Source: Lascolabacillus massiliensis (lineage in GTDB: Bacteria > Bacteroidota > Bacteroidia > Bacteroidales > Dysgonomonadaceae). Taken from it: a DNA stretch of 64,000 nucleotides. Numbering within the stretch: position 1 is the first letter of the stretch; every line of letters begins with the position of its first letter. Positions 38,604-47,255 of this stretch are shown here, one piece after another. Made by a program: the position numbers and the translations under genes. The stretch is taken from positions 186,001 through 250,000 of the forward strand of contig NZ_CTEJ01000001.1 in the NCBI RefSeq assembly GCF_001282625.1, written 5' to 3'. The notes below the pieces were generated by a model, which saw only the letters and a program-made list of their open reading frames with translations, was not told the origin of the DNA and did no database searches.

Positions 38604-39653
38604 CCCTACCGAGTCCCTGTAAAAATCCAGAGCTTCAAAAAACAACTCTTTATCTGCAGTTTGATCAATCTGAACAGTGCCGATATCTGAGAGAAGTGTG
38701 AAATTGATTATACCACCTTGATTTTTCTTGTCGTGACCGGTTATTTCATACAACTGTTCATAGTTGTCGCATGTGATATCAAAAGCACCGTAGTTCTGTT
38801 GTATGAATCGTACTGTCTCCTGAAGTTTATCTTTTGGAAAGCCACATAATCTGTGTGAGAGATATAGCTCAACTATGATACCCCAAGCTACTGCATAACC
38901 GTGGAGAATTGGGCTGCTTTTTGAAATGGCAAAACTTTCGAATGCATGTGCAGTTGTATGTCCCAGGTTTAAAGCTTTTCTTATGTTTTTCTCGAATGGA
39001 TCCTTTTCAACAATCTCTCTTTTTATTCCAACAGATCGGAATACAAGTTCGTTCAGTCTTGAGTAATCGATATCGTTGAGAGGGAATGATAGGATCTCTT
39101 GCAAGTCAGATTCAGAGTGTATAAGAGCATGTTTAATCATTTCAGCATAGCCTGAAAGGATGCCTTTGTGACCAAGTGAGTGAAAAAAATCGGTAGATAT
39201 AATTACATAATCGGCAGGGTAAAAAGAGCCTATCTCATTTTTATATCCTCCGAAATTAATACCTGTTTTTCCTCCAACAGCCGCATCTATAGCTCCAAGC
39301 AACGTTGTTGGTATATTTATATATTTTATACCTCTTTTGAAAGTTGCCGCAGCAAATCCTCCAAGATCGGTAACCATACCCCCTCCCAGGTTTATAAGCA
39401 GTGAGTGGCGGGTGGCACCCTTTTCGGTGAGAACTCTCCATACTTTACACAAATTCTCAACAGTTTTATTGGTGTCATCTGCCGGAATTGAGATGTTGAC
39501 TGCTTCTTGAATGATTCTACTTTTTTCGATAAGAGGGTAACAGTTGATTACTGTATTTTGATCAGTCAGAAGGTAAAGTTTGTCATAATTGATACTTCTT
39601 ACCGCTTTCTCTATATCCTCTATTATATTGTCACTTTTTATTATTTGCTGCAT
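38598..39653 (-). CDS. aroB: 3-dehydroquinate synthase
   Basis: A 351-residue cytosolic enzyme of the shikimate pathway that cyclises DAHP using NAD+ and a divalent metal. Visible motifs: GGGMVTDLGGFAAATFKRGI (about 90-109, NAD site), PTTLLGAIDAAVGGKTGIN (about 115-133), SGYAEMIKHALI with the metal-ligand Glu and catalytic Lys, and NLGHTTAHAFE (about 234-244) with metal histidines. Length is normal. Its ATG overlaps the stop of the upstream GH3/beta-lactamase gene by one base (TAATG), so translation is coupled. Confidence 0.95.
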   Translation of the reverse strand: MQQIIKSDNIIEDIEKAVRSINYDKLYLLTDQNTVINCYPLIEKSRIIQEAVNISIPADDTNKTVENLCKVWRVLTEKGATRHSLLINLGGGMVTDLGGFAAATFKRGIKYINIPTTLLGAIDAAVGGKTGINFGGYKNEIGSFYPADYVIISTDFFHSLGHKGILSGYAEMIKHALIHSESDLQEILSFPLNDIDYSRLNELVFRSVGIKREIVEKDPFEKNIRKALNLGHTTAHAFESFAISKSSPILHGYAVAWGIIVELYLSHRLCGFPKDKLQETVRFIQQNYGAFDITCDNYEQLYEITGHDKKNQGGIINFTLLSDIGTVQIDQTADKELFFEALDFYRDSVGL

Positions 39654-42649
39654 TACTTAGATATTTCACTATTTTTTTTATTATCAAGTGCTTGATAAAG
39701 CTCTTCCTGAATTCTTTCCCTGATTTCGAGCGAAGATAGTCTGTCAGGAGACCTGGCTGGATTCACTCTGTTAGATAGAAATATATATATCATATTGTTT
39801 GTTGGATCTACCCAAAAGCAGGTGCCAGTAAAACCTGTATGACCATATACTTCAATTGGGGTGCCGGGACTGGTTGGATTTGCTTTTGAGTTCCTGGGGT
39901 CCGGCTTATCAAAACCCATTCCCCTTCTGCTGATACTGCTCTTTGCAGTAGTGAACAGTTCAACTGTCTCCTTGCTTAAAAAGCGTTCACCACCATATTC
40001 ACCTTTGTTTAACCACATTTGATAAAGCTTAGCCAGATCATTGGCATTTGAAAATAGTCCCGCATTACCTGATATGCCACCAAAAAGTGCTGCACCCTCG
40101 TCATGCACATAACCCCTTAGATGTTGTTTACGGAAAAAAGGATCATTTTCAGTTGGCGCAATTATGTCGGCAGACATATATTTCAGAGGTTGGAAAGTAG
40201 TAGAAACTGAGCCAAGTTTGTCATAAAAATTGTTTTGAACAAAATTGTTGAGGTCTACGCCTGAAATATTTTCAACAGTCTCTTTTAGCAGCATAAAATT
40301 AAGACAACTGTAGCGGTACTGACCAACTCTCTGCAGTGGTGTGTCAATAACTTCTTTAAGAAGTGCAGAATGCATTTTGTCGCTTGCATACATGTTTTCT
40401 GCAACAGGCATATAAAATTCATCTGATGCTTTAGAAGAGATCATATCAGGATAGAACTTGTAGTCGGTGCGTCCCCATGCTCCTGCATAATGGGCATGAA
40501 AAGTATTGGAACGTGATCCGAAAAGAGAACCTGTATAACTGTTTTTATCTATTGCGGTTACGTAATAGGGGATGAATGATACAATTCCTGTTTCATGTAA
40601 AAGTAAAGATCTAATTCGAATATTTTCTTTATTAGAACCCTTGGTCTCTTTGACGAATTTTCCCAGGTTATCTTGAAGTGCTAACTTTTTCTCATCATAA
40701 AGCTTCATTACAGCAGGGAGTGTAGCTGATGCTTTTGTTACTGAAGCTAGGTCATAGACTGTTTCGCTTGTAACATCAGGACTCTCTCCGTAACTCAGCT
40801 TACCAAACTCCCTTTCGTAGATTATTACACCATCTTTTGCTACTAATATCTGACATCCCGGATATGCTCTCTGGCGTATACCCTCCAGTGCAATATTTTC
40901 TATATTGTCAAATAATTCTGATTTGAGTCCAACCTCCTCAGGTAAAGAGTAACTCAGTCGTATCTTTTCTGTATCTATACCTGTACCCTCCTTGAAATTT
41001 CCGGATGAAACAGGCAGCTTCCCTGTCATTCTTATACCTCCGAATATTCCCTGGGCAACACTCATCTGAGCGAACTCAGAATTATCATAGGCAACAATTA
41101 CTGCGTTAGCTTTATCTGTTGCAGAACTAAATTTACTCAGATTGTAAGGTGAGGTGAAAAGAACAAAAATAATCTGTTTGCTGCTTGTAGGTATTTGAAG
41201 TGATGCTATATCACTGATCTTGTCTGAATGAATTGAAATTATTATCAGGTTATGTTTATTTAGGTCAATTATCTTGGTTGCATCTGCAGGTGACTGTACC
41301 TGATAAGAGGTAACTTCACCATATTTTTTAAGGTACTTTTGGAAAGTGTTTGATGCTGGTGCACCTATTGTAACTGATGCTATATTTCTTTTATGCAGTT
41401 CTGTAATTGGAACTAAGTTATTGTTGTTTTTTAAGAGCGTGACAGCTCCATCATAAATTTTTCTTTGCGTCCACTCAGCCTGGGATGAATTTACAGCATT
41501 TCTGACATGAGATGTGTTTATTGGTGTAAACTTATGTGCACCGGCGATGAATTTGTAAGTGAGAATCTTACGTACTTTTTCTTCAAGCATCGAAGTAGGG
41601 ATTCTGCCTTCTTCAACCGCTTTCTTTACCGATTCAAACTCGTTTTTCTGATTTATGACTCCAAGTATGATATCATTCCCGGCAAGAATAGCCTTTACGC
41701 TTGCTTCATTTTGAGTAGATACCCCTTTCATTGCCATCCCGTCTGTAAATGTTAAACCAGTGTATCCCATCTCTTCTTTAAGAAGTTTGATGCCTACCTC
41801 AGGTGACAGGCTTGCCGGAAGGCCCTTGGTATTCAGTGCGGGTACGTCGAGGTGCCCTGTCATTATTCCTGATAAGCCTGCATTGATATACTTACGGAAA
41901 GGGTATAATTCAAACTGTTCTATTCTTGCTTTGTTATGTGTTATTACAGGCAAAGTTTTATGTGAGTCCTCTGATGTATCACCATGACCAGGGAAATGTT
42001 TTGCGACTGATATAACGCCATTGCTCTCCAATCCCATTGCATAGGCTATTCCTTTTCTTGAAACGTTATCAGGATTCTCTCCAAATGATCTGTTGCCAAT
42101 AATCGGATTGGCAGGGTTACTGTGCACATCAATTACCGGAGCAAAATTTATGTGAATTCCCATCTCTTTACATTGACGGGCAACTTCAGACCCATATAGC
42201 TCAACTATTTTTTCATCCTGAATTGCACCAATTATCATATTCCTTGGAAATGAAGGAGCATCCTGTATTCGCATTGATAACCCCCACTCACCATCAAGAG
42301 AGATGAATAATGGAACTTTACTAAGCTCTTGTGCATAATTAGTTATACTTGCCTGCTGAGAGAGTGTTCCTTTTGAAAATAATAATCCGCCAACTTTCTG
42401 ATTTTGAATATATCCTGCAATCCTTGGCTTCCAGTCGTTTCGAGACTCAACAATTGGCATAAAAAGCTGACCAATTTTTTCGTCAAGTGACATAGTAGAA
42501 TATACTGAGTCTACCCAGTGGTCAACTGCTTTCTGATCTGATTGCTTGTAAAGGTTAGTTGTTACTTGTGCCGAAGTGATAAAAGTACACAAGCTTATTA
42601 TAAAAAGTAGTGCTGTTCTTTTAGTCATAAATCTATTGGGCTTTTTCAA
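39653..42649 (-). CDS. GH3 beta-N-acetylhexosaminidase fused to a serine beta-lactamase-like domain
   Basis: A 998-residue secreted protein (signal about 8-28, ending ITSAQV; Met 8 is an alternative start). Residues about 45-370 are a GH3 NagZ-type domain: KHFPGHGDTSEDSH (217-230, with the Asp/His acid-base loop) and nucleophile D303 in TFTDGMAMKG. Residues 375-560 are the GH3 C-terminal sandwich. Residues about 570-985 are a class C beta-lactamase / PBP4-like serine hydrolase: SVTK (636-639), YSCLN (780-784, with C where YxN is usual) and GHTGFTG (936-942). Both domains plausibly act on cell-wall muropeptides in the periplasm. The architecture recurs in Bacteroidota. It is coupled to aroB. 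Confidence 0.93.
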   Translation of the reverse strand: MKKPNRFMTKRTALLFIISLCTFITSAQVTTNLYKQSDQKAVDHWVDSVYSTMSLDEKIGQLFMPIVESRNDWKPRIAGYIQNQKVGGLLFSKGTLSQQASITNYAQELSKVPLFISLDGEWGLSMRIQDAPSFPRNMIIGAIQDEKIVELYGSEVARQCKEMGIHINFAPVIDVHSNPANPIIGNRSFGENPDNVSRKGIAYAMGLESNGVISVAKHFPGHGDTSEDSHKTLPVITHNKARIEQFELYPFRKYINAGLSGIMTGHLDVPALNTKGLPASLSPEVGIKLLKEEMGYTGLTFTDGMAMKGVSTQNEASVKAILAGNDIILGVINQKNEFESVKKAVEEGRIPTSMLEEKVRKILTYKFIAGAHKFTPINTSHVRNAVNSSQAEWTQRKIYDGAVTLLKNNNNLVPITELHKRNIASVTIGAPASNTFQKYLKKYGEVTSYQVQSPADATKIIDLNKHNLIIISIHSDKISDIASLQIPTSSKQIIFVLFTSPYNLSKFSSATDKANAVIVAYDNSEFAQMSVAQGIFGGIRMTGKLPVSSGNFKEGTGIDTEKIRLSYSLPEEVGLKSELFDNIENIALEGIRQRAYPGCQILVAKDGVIIYEREFGKLSYGESPDVTSETVYDLASVTKASATLPAVMKLYDEKKLALQDNLGKFVKETKGSNKENIRIRSLLLHETGIVSFIPYYVTAIDKNSYTGSLFGSRSNTFHAHYAGAWGRTDYKFYPDMISSKASDEFYMPVAENMYASDKMHSALLKEVIDTPLQRVGQYRYSCLNFMLLKETVENISGVDLNNFVQNNFYDKLGSVSTTFQPLKYMSADIIAPTENDPFFRKQHLRGYVHDEGAALFGGISGNAGLFSNANDLAKLYQMWLNKGEYGGERFLSKETVELFTTAKSSISRRGMGFDKPDPRNSKANPTSPGTPIEVYGHTGFTGTCFWVDPTNNMIYIFLSNRVNPARSPDRLSSLEIRERIQEELYQALDNKKNSEISK

Positions 42650-42699
42650 AATATAACTTTTACTCTATCACCTATAATTTTCCTGTTAAAGTAAATAAT

Positions 42700-43542
42700 T
42701 TATCTTTTGTTCCCCTTTACTTTTTTAAGTTCGATATCCAATCTGCCAACATATACGCCTCTTCCGTTAGTCTGAAATATTGTAACTTCTTTATTATCCA
42801 GGTTTTTCCTTGTTGCAGGCTCTTTCATGTAGGTGTGACTGTGACCACCGACAATTAAATCGATGCCTTTTGTGGATTCAGCCAGATTGAGATCTGCATT
42901 ATATCCCAGGTGAGAAAGACATACAATCATGTCGCATTTATACTTTGTAGTAAGCAGTTCTGCTATTTCATTTGCAGTCTTGACAGGGTCCAGGTATTTC
43001 ATTCCTTCATAATTACCAGCTGCAATTAAACCTCTTGGTTGTATATTAATTCCGATAACTCCTATCCTTACTCCATCTTTTTTTAAAATAATGAATGGTT
43101 TAATAAGATTCTTCAGAGCGGTTTGTGAGAAGTCGTAATTACTGGAAACAATAGGAAAGTTTGCTTCACGAACAACTTTTTCAAGTATTTCTAATCCATA
43201 ATCAAACTCATGATTGCCTAATGTGGCGGCATCGTATCCCATGAGATTCATAGCTTTAACCTCAACTTCCCCCTTAAAAAGGTTGAAGTAGGGTGTGCCC
43301 TGAAGAAAGTCTCCAGCATCAAAAAGTAGTACATTCTTGTTTTCTTTCCTTATCTGATCTATTAATTCTGCACGTCTGACAACACCACTCTTACCAGGGG
43401 ATGTCCTGTCAGTTTCAGGAAGTGGTTCAATCCGGCTGTGAGTATCGTTTGTGTGAAGTATCACCAGGTTTTTTTGAGAGTAAGCGTTGCAGCTTATGGT
43501 TAACAGTAAGCAAATTATATAATATTGTATATTAGTTTTCAT
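42700..43542 (-). CDS. Metallophosphatase, N-terminal half of a split 5'-nucleotidase
   Basis: A 280-residue protein with a Sec signal peptide (IQYYIICLLLTISCNAYSQ). It is a calcineurin-like metallophosphatase of the UshA type: VILHTNDTHSRIEPL (about 26-40), VLLFDAGDFLQGTPYFN, ATLGNHEFDYG (about 105-115), CLSHLGYNAD and DLIVGGHSHTYMKEP (about 231-245), which supply the dinuclear metal ligands. The substrate-binding domain normally fused at the C-terminus is absent here but is encoded by the gene just upstream (gap 11 bases). Together they should dephosphorylate periplasmic nucleotides. Confidence 0.9.
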   Translation of the reverse strand: MKTNIQYYIICLLLTISCNAYSQKNLVILHTNDTHSRIEPLPETDRTSPGKSGVVRRAELIDQIRKENKNVLLFDAGDFLQGTPYFNLFKGEVEVKAMNLMGYDAATLGNHEFDYGLEILEKVVREANFPIVSSNYDFSQTALKNLIKPFIILKKDGVRIGVIGINIQPRGLIAAGNYEGMKYLDPVKTANEIAELLTTKYKCDMIVCLSHLGYNADLNLAESTKGIDLIVGGHSHTYMKEPATRKNLDNKEVTIFQTNGRGVYVGRLDIELKKVKGNKR

Positions 43543-43553
43543 ATTTTTCCTGT

Positions 43554-44306
43554 TTATTCAATTACCTCAATACGACCATCAAGAACTGATTTAATCTCAT
43601 TTCCCTGACGTGTTTGTTCTCTTACCCAATCAATCATAATATCTCGTAATGTAACTCCTGTATCGGTTGTTGATACTGCATCGAGGAAGGCACTCATATT
43701 ATCGTTACCTCCTGCAAGATAATCAAGTGTTACTATTTTGTAAATCTTATCATTATCAATTGGTTTGCCATCAACTGTGACACTTTTTACTTTGCTGTTT
43801 TCAATTTTAAGTTTAACATTAGATGAGATGCCTGCACCTCCGATTCTTGCATATGCATCAAACATTCTCTTCAGGTCTACTCCCTTTAACTCAAGAAATG
43901 TAATAGTATTGTCGAATGAGTATATTTCATATAGGTTACCTACTGTAATAGCTCCTTTGGGCATGTTGGCCCTGTGACCGTGAACGTTCATCACTCCAAT
44001 ATCTGCACCACCGGGAAGATGTTCATCGCCATACTTTTTCATTACATCAGAAGTGAAATTTGTAAGCAAACTTTCGGGTCGCTTGTAGTCCATTTGTTCA
44101 AATGAATTTCCTATGACTTCATTCATCTCCAGATCCAGGTCGGTTTTGTATGTGTTGACCAGGTTGTGCATTTTTGAATTTGACTGATTGTCAAATGTTG
44201 AGTCAACCTCTATTAAGGTGCCATTAATTTCTGCTATTTGATATTGTGATTTGCATGATAGCAGAGAGATTGCCAGGAAGACAATCCATATTGTCTTGAT
44301 ATTCAT
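43554..44306 (-). CDS. 5'-nucleotidase C-terminal domain lipoprotein
   Basis: A 250-residue lipoprotein (IVFLAISLLSCKSQYQI, lipobox LLSC, cysteine 18). The rest matches the 5'-nucleotidase C-terminal (substrate-binding) domain: ESLLTNFTSDVMKKYG, DIGVMNVHGHRANMPKGAIT (about 102-121, normally NxGGxR), LYEIYSFDNTITFLELKG and VTLDYLAGGNDNMSAFLD (about 192-209, carrying the family's GGD-type region). It is encoded ahead of its catalytic partner, reversing the domain order of fused UshA. A -7 element (CAAAAATA, 44339-44346) precedes it. Confidence 0.9.
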   Translation of the reverse strand: MNIKTIWIVFLAISLLSCKSQYQIAEINGTLIEVDSTFDNQSNSKMHNLVNTYKTDLDLEMNEVIGNSFEQMDYKRPESLLTNFTSDVMKKYGDEHLPGGADIGVMNVHGHRANMPKGAITVGNLYEIYSFDNTITFLELKGVDLKRMFDAYARIGGAGISSNVKLKIENSKVKSVTVDGKPIDNDKIYKIVTLDYLAGGNDNMSAFLDAVSTTDTGVTLRDIMIDWVREQTRQGNEIKSVLDGRIEVIE

Positions 44307-44428
44307 TCGATTTATTTCTATTTTGGTGTATGAAATTTCAAAAATACGTTTTTTTCTCTATTGTATCAAGAGCAAAAATAGAATAAACATTAAATATTGT
44401 TTTAGATGGAAATTAAAATAAAAATTGC

Positions 44429-44436
44429 TACCTTTG
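44429..44436 (+). promoter_or_regulatory. -7 element TACCTTTG for rplS
   Basis: Fits TAnnTTTG; lies 86 bases before the rplS ATG, implying a leader of about 80 bases. No TTTG at -33. Confidence 0.5.
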
Positions 44437-44522
44437 CAACCGCTTTGCTCAATCTCTGTCGAAATTAATTCGTTATATTGGGTTTAAACAGGGTTAATTA
44501 TTAACATAAAGCATTGAAAACG

Positions 44523-44873
44523 ATGGACTTAATAAAAGTAGCGGAAGAAGCTTTCGCAAAAGAAAAGAAAGAATTCCCAAAATTTAAAAGTGGTGATACG
44601 ATTACAGTAGCTTATCGTATTGCAGAGGGTAACAAGGAGCGTATTCAGCAATATCGCGGAGTTGTAATTAAAATATCAGGTCAGGGTGAAAATAAACGTT
44701 TCACCGTTAGAAAAATGTCTGACAATATTGGGGTAGAACGTATTTTCCCAATTAACTCACCTTTTATTGACAGTATTACTCTTAACAGTCAAGGTAAAGT
44801 TCGCAGAACTAAACTTTACTATCTTCGTAGCTTACGTGGTAAAGCTGCACGTATTAAGAAAAAAGGTTATTAA
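44523..44873 (+). CDS. rplS: 50S ribosomal protein L19
   Basis: A 116-residue ribosomal protein at the interface of the subunits. ATG 44523 ([20 protein letters not shown]) is chosen over a TTG three codons upstream. Family blocks: [60 protein letters not shown] and AKLYYLR-type [15 protein letters not shown] at the end. It stands alone with its own leader and terminator; trmD and rimM, its usual partners in other phyla, are absent. Confidence 0.97.
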   Translation: MDLIKVAEEAFAKEKKEFPKFKSGDTITVAYRIAEGNKERIQQYRGVVIKISGQGENKRFTVRKMSDNIGVERIFPINSPFIDSITLNSQGKVRRTKLYYLRSLRGKAARIKKKGY

Positions 44874-44900
44874 TACTCCGCTTACTAACGAAATAAAAAT

Positions 44901-44925
44901 GCTCCGGTTTCTCGGAGCTTTTTTT
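44901..44925 (+). terminator. Terminator after rplS
   Basis: GCTCCG and CGGAGC pair around GTTTCT, followed by seven Ts. Confidence 0.9.
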
Positions 44926-45001
44926 ATGCTTCTTTTTAAACAGAGAAATTTTATTGTTTAACTTTACCGCCGACACAATCATACTATTAATCAATCAAAA
45001 T

Positions 45002-45724
45002 ATGCTGCATAAGACAGAGGGAATAGTACTTGGATCTTCAAAATATAGTGACCGATATTCAATTGTAAGAATATTTACTCGTAATTTTGGGACTGTGTCT
45101 TACCTGTTACCTCTATCGAATAGTAAAAAAGCAAAAATAAAAACATCTCTTTTCTTCCCTCTTTCAGTACTTAATCTTGAAGTTGAGCATATACCCCTGC
45201 GCGATGTACACAAATTGAAAGATGCAGAGAGACAGTTCCCTTTGTATGATATTTGCAATAATATGATTAAAGTGTCACTTGCTTTTTTTCTCTCTGAGTT
45301 TTTAATGCGTGTTCTTAAAGAATCGGATAATAATGAATTAACTTTTGATTATATAAAGAATTCTGTGGAAGCGCTTGAGGCTGCAAAAAAAGGTGTTGCA
45401 AATTTTCATATTGCATTTATAATAGGTTTGACTCGTTTTACAGGTATTTATCCAAATTGGGAAAACTTGTATAATTATGGCTATTTTGATCTGATTAATG
45501 GAGAGTTTATAAGTAGTGCGCCTTCTCATAAACACTATCTTAATAGAATGCAGTGTTCTTACTTAGTCCATTTGCAACGTATGAACTATGGGAATATGCA
45601 CCTGTTTAAGCTGTCTCGAGAGAACAGAAATATGATATTGGATTATCTGATTGAATACTACAGATTACATTTATATGAGTTCCCAAAGCTTAAATCTCTG
45701 GAAATATTACGAGAAATGGTTTGA
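45002..45724 (+). CDS. recO: DNA repair protein RecO
   Basis: A 240-residue protein from ATG 45002 (MLHKTEGIVLGSSKYSDRYS); the frame is open upstream only from a TTG. RecO binds single-stranded DNA and loads RecA with RecR. The N-terminal OB fold (about 1-80; TEGIVLGSSKYSDRYSIVRI, FTRNFGTVSYL) is followed by a helical domain. The four-cysteine zinc motif of some RecO proteins is absent. It is 20 bases from the convergent thiN gene. Confidence 0.9.
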   Translation: MLHKTEGIVLGSSKYSDRYSIVRIFTRNFGTVSYLLPLSNSKKAKIKTSLFFPLSVLNLEVEHIPLRDVHKLKDAERQFPLYDICNNMIKVSLAFFLSEFLMRVLKESDNNELTFDYIKNSVEALEAAKKGVANFHIAFIIGLTRFTGIYPNWENLYNYGYFDLINGEFISSAPSHKHYLNRMQCSYLVHLQRMNYGNMHLFKLSRENRNMILDYLIEYYRLHLYEFPKLKSLEILREMV

Positions 45725-45744
45725 TAGAACGGGTAAGATATTAT

Positions 45745-46374
45745 CTATTTGTACGCTTGGTAAATTATTGTTCTTCCTGTAGTGTGAATCTTAAAACTGT
45801 CAGAAAGTGATTCATTTAATGATCCTTCCCACCAATTATTCAGCGCTCTGTTCATTAGAGGGTATTTAAGGTTTTCTGTAGTTAATTGTACTTTATCGAT
45901 AGAAAAAATAGAAACTTTCTCTCCTTTGTAGCTGTTAAATTTTGTAGTTGAATTTATAGGTGTAAAAATTCCCCAATTTGTTACCATAATGATATTAACA
46001 TCAGAAATATAATCAGCCAGTAATGAAATATTGCCTAAAGTGTGATCCTCCCGCTTGCCGGTACCTCCAACAATAACTATATCTTTTTTACCCCTTTCTA
46101 TACAAAACTGAACTGACTTAGTGAGGTCATTAGTTTCCTGATCACTGTTCGGATGTATTATGTCTGAATAAAGATCCCTGTTCTCATTAGAGATAGAGTC
46201 ACAATCACCTACAATAGCATCTGGTTTTCCTCCCTTTTCTATAAACTCGTTTGCCGCTCCATCACTGCAAACAATATATGTTGCACTTTCTATACATGAG
46301 AGTGGTAAGGGGTGAGTTGGGAACCGACCGTTTGCAATTATTACTGTTGAAATACTGCTTAGAAGATTTTTCAT
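45745..46374 (-). CDS. thiN: Thiamine diphosphokinase
   Basis: A 209-residue cytosolic enzyme converting thiamine to thiamine diphosphate with ATP. ATG 46374 (MKNLLSSISTVIIANGRFPT) is chosen because the upstream ATG at 46395 lies inside the -7 element (CAAAGATA, 46393-46400; TATCTTTG on the minus strand). Motifs: VCSDGAANEF, AIVGDCDSIS (about 52-61), SDQETNDLTKS (about 76-86) and VGGTGKREDHTLGN (about 99-112). In related genomes thiN sits beside the riboswitch-controlled receptor and PnuT; here those are 11 kb away and no riboswitch precedes thiN. Confidence 0.94.
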   Translation of the reverse strand: MKNLLSSISTVIIANGRFPTHPLPLSCIESATYIVCSDGAANEFIEKGGKPDAIVGDCDSISNENRDLYSDIIHPNSDQETNDLTKSVQFCIERGKKDIVIVGGTGKREDHTLGNISLLADYISDVNIIMVTNWGIFTPINSTTKFNSYKGEKVSIFSIDKVQLTTENLKYPLMNRALNNWWEGSLNESLSDSFKIHTTGRTIIYQAYK

Positions 46375-46420
46375 TTGTGAATCTTTATCATGCAAAGATA
46401 ATCACCTTCTATATATAAAT

Positions 46421-46453
46421 GAAAAAGAGAGACTCAAAAAAGAGTCCCTCTTC
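46421..46453 (-). terminator. Terminator for the NO-detoxification operon
   Basis: On the minus strand AAGAGGGACTC pairs with GAGTCTCTCTT (one G-T pair) around TTTTTT, followed by TTTTC. It ends the ric transcript and separates it from thiN. Confidence 0.82.
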
Positions 46454-46477
46454 TGTAATCATTTTTATCAATACAAA

Positions 46478-47203
46478 TTAATCTTCCATGTTTTCTATTA
46501 ATGCAATAGATTTTGGAAATAAAATATTGTTTTCGAGGTGAATGTGCCTGTGCAGATCCTCTTCAAATTCCTGAAGTAAACTTAATGTTACTCTGTAAGT
46601 ATTGCATGCATCAGCAGGAGGATTATAGTTGTCGGTGAGTTCACTGATAGTTCTGAATCTTTCTCCTTCAACATTATGATCATCTTCCATAAGGGCAATA
46701 TATTCAGCTGCATCTCCCATCTTTGCAACAGGTTTTTTACCTCCCGATATCTGTGCTTTAACCACTTGTCTGATATATGGGAATAACATTAACTCCTCTT
46801 TTCTGAGATGAGCTGTGAGATCTCCTGCAGACTCTTTAAATAAACGTTCTACTTCATAGAGTTCAGGGTGCATGTTGCCATGTACATTTACAATTTTCTC
46901 AAGATAAGGAGTGATCTCCGGTATTTTTGAGTCAATATACCTATGGTGAGTCTTTTCTATATAATCAGAGAGTAAATCAAGAGGAAAAGATTTGAAATCG
47001 ATATCTCCTTGATTCTTTTCACTGGTCACATCATTAAGCTCATTAATAAGAGTTTCTTCATCTATTTGATTTTTTTTGCTGGCATCAGCGATCGTTCTGT
47101 TTCCATTGCAACAGAAGTCTATTTTGTATTTTTTAAAAACAGATGCAGCTTTGTAGTTTTCGGCTACTATTTTTCCAATTATACTTTGGTTGTTAATTTC
47201 CAT
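46478..47203 (-). CDS. ric: RIC (ScdA/YtfE) iron-sulfur cluster repair di-iron protein
   Basis: A 241-residue cytosolic protein that helps restore Fe-S clusters damaged by NO or oxidants. The N-terminal DUF542 domain (about 1-60) has VFKKYKIDFCCNGNRTI with the paired cysteines. The hemerythrin-like domain (about 85-235) supplies histidine ligands in KTHHRYID, NVHGNMHPE, LTAHLRKEELMLFP, EDDHNVEGERF and DLHRHIHLENNILFP. Length is about that of E. coli YtfE (220). It follows norB by 52 bases in an operon that begins with an Rrf2 regulator. Confidence 0.95.
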   Translation of the reverse strand: MEINNQSIIGKIVAENYKAASVFKKYKIDFCCNGNRTIADASKKNQIDEETLINELNDVTSEKNQGDIDFKSFPLDLLSDYIEKTHHRYIDSKIPEITPYLEKIVNVHGNMHPELYEVERLFKESAGDLTAHLRKEELMLFPYIRQVVKAQISGGKKPVAKMGDAAEYIALMEDDHNVEGERFRTISELTDNYNPPADACNTYRVTLSLLQEFEEDLHRHIHLENNILFPKSIALIENMED

Positions 47204-47255
47204 TTAGTTTGAATTTAATTAATAATTAATGTTTTACTTTTAAAAACAGTTATAA

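Noticed and set aside
46375-46395. Upstream ATG of thiN
   Set aside because: It overlaps the predicted -7 element, so it would lie before the transcript start.
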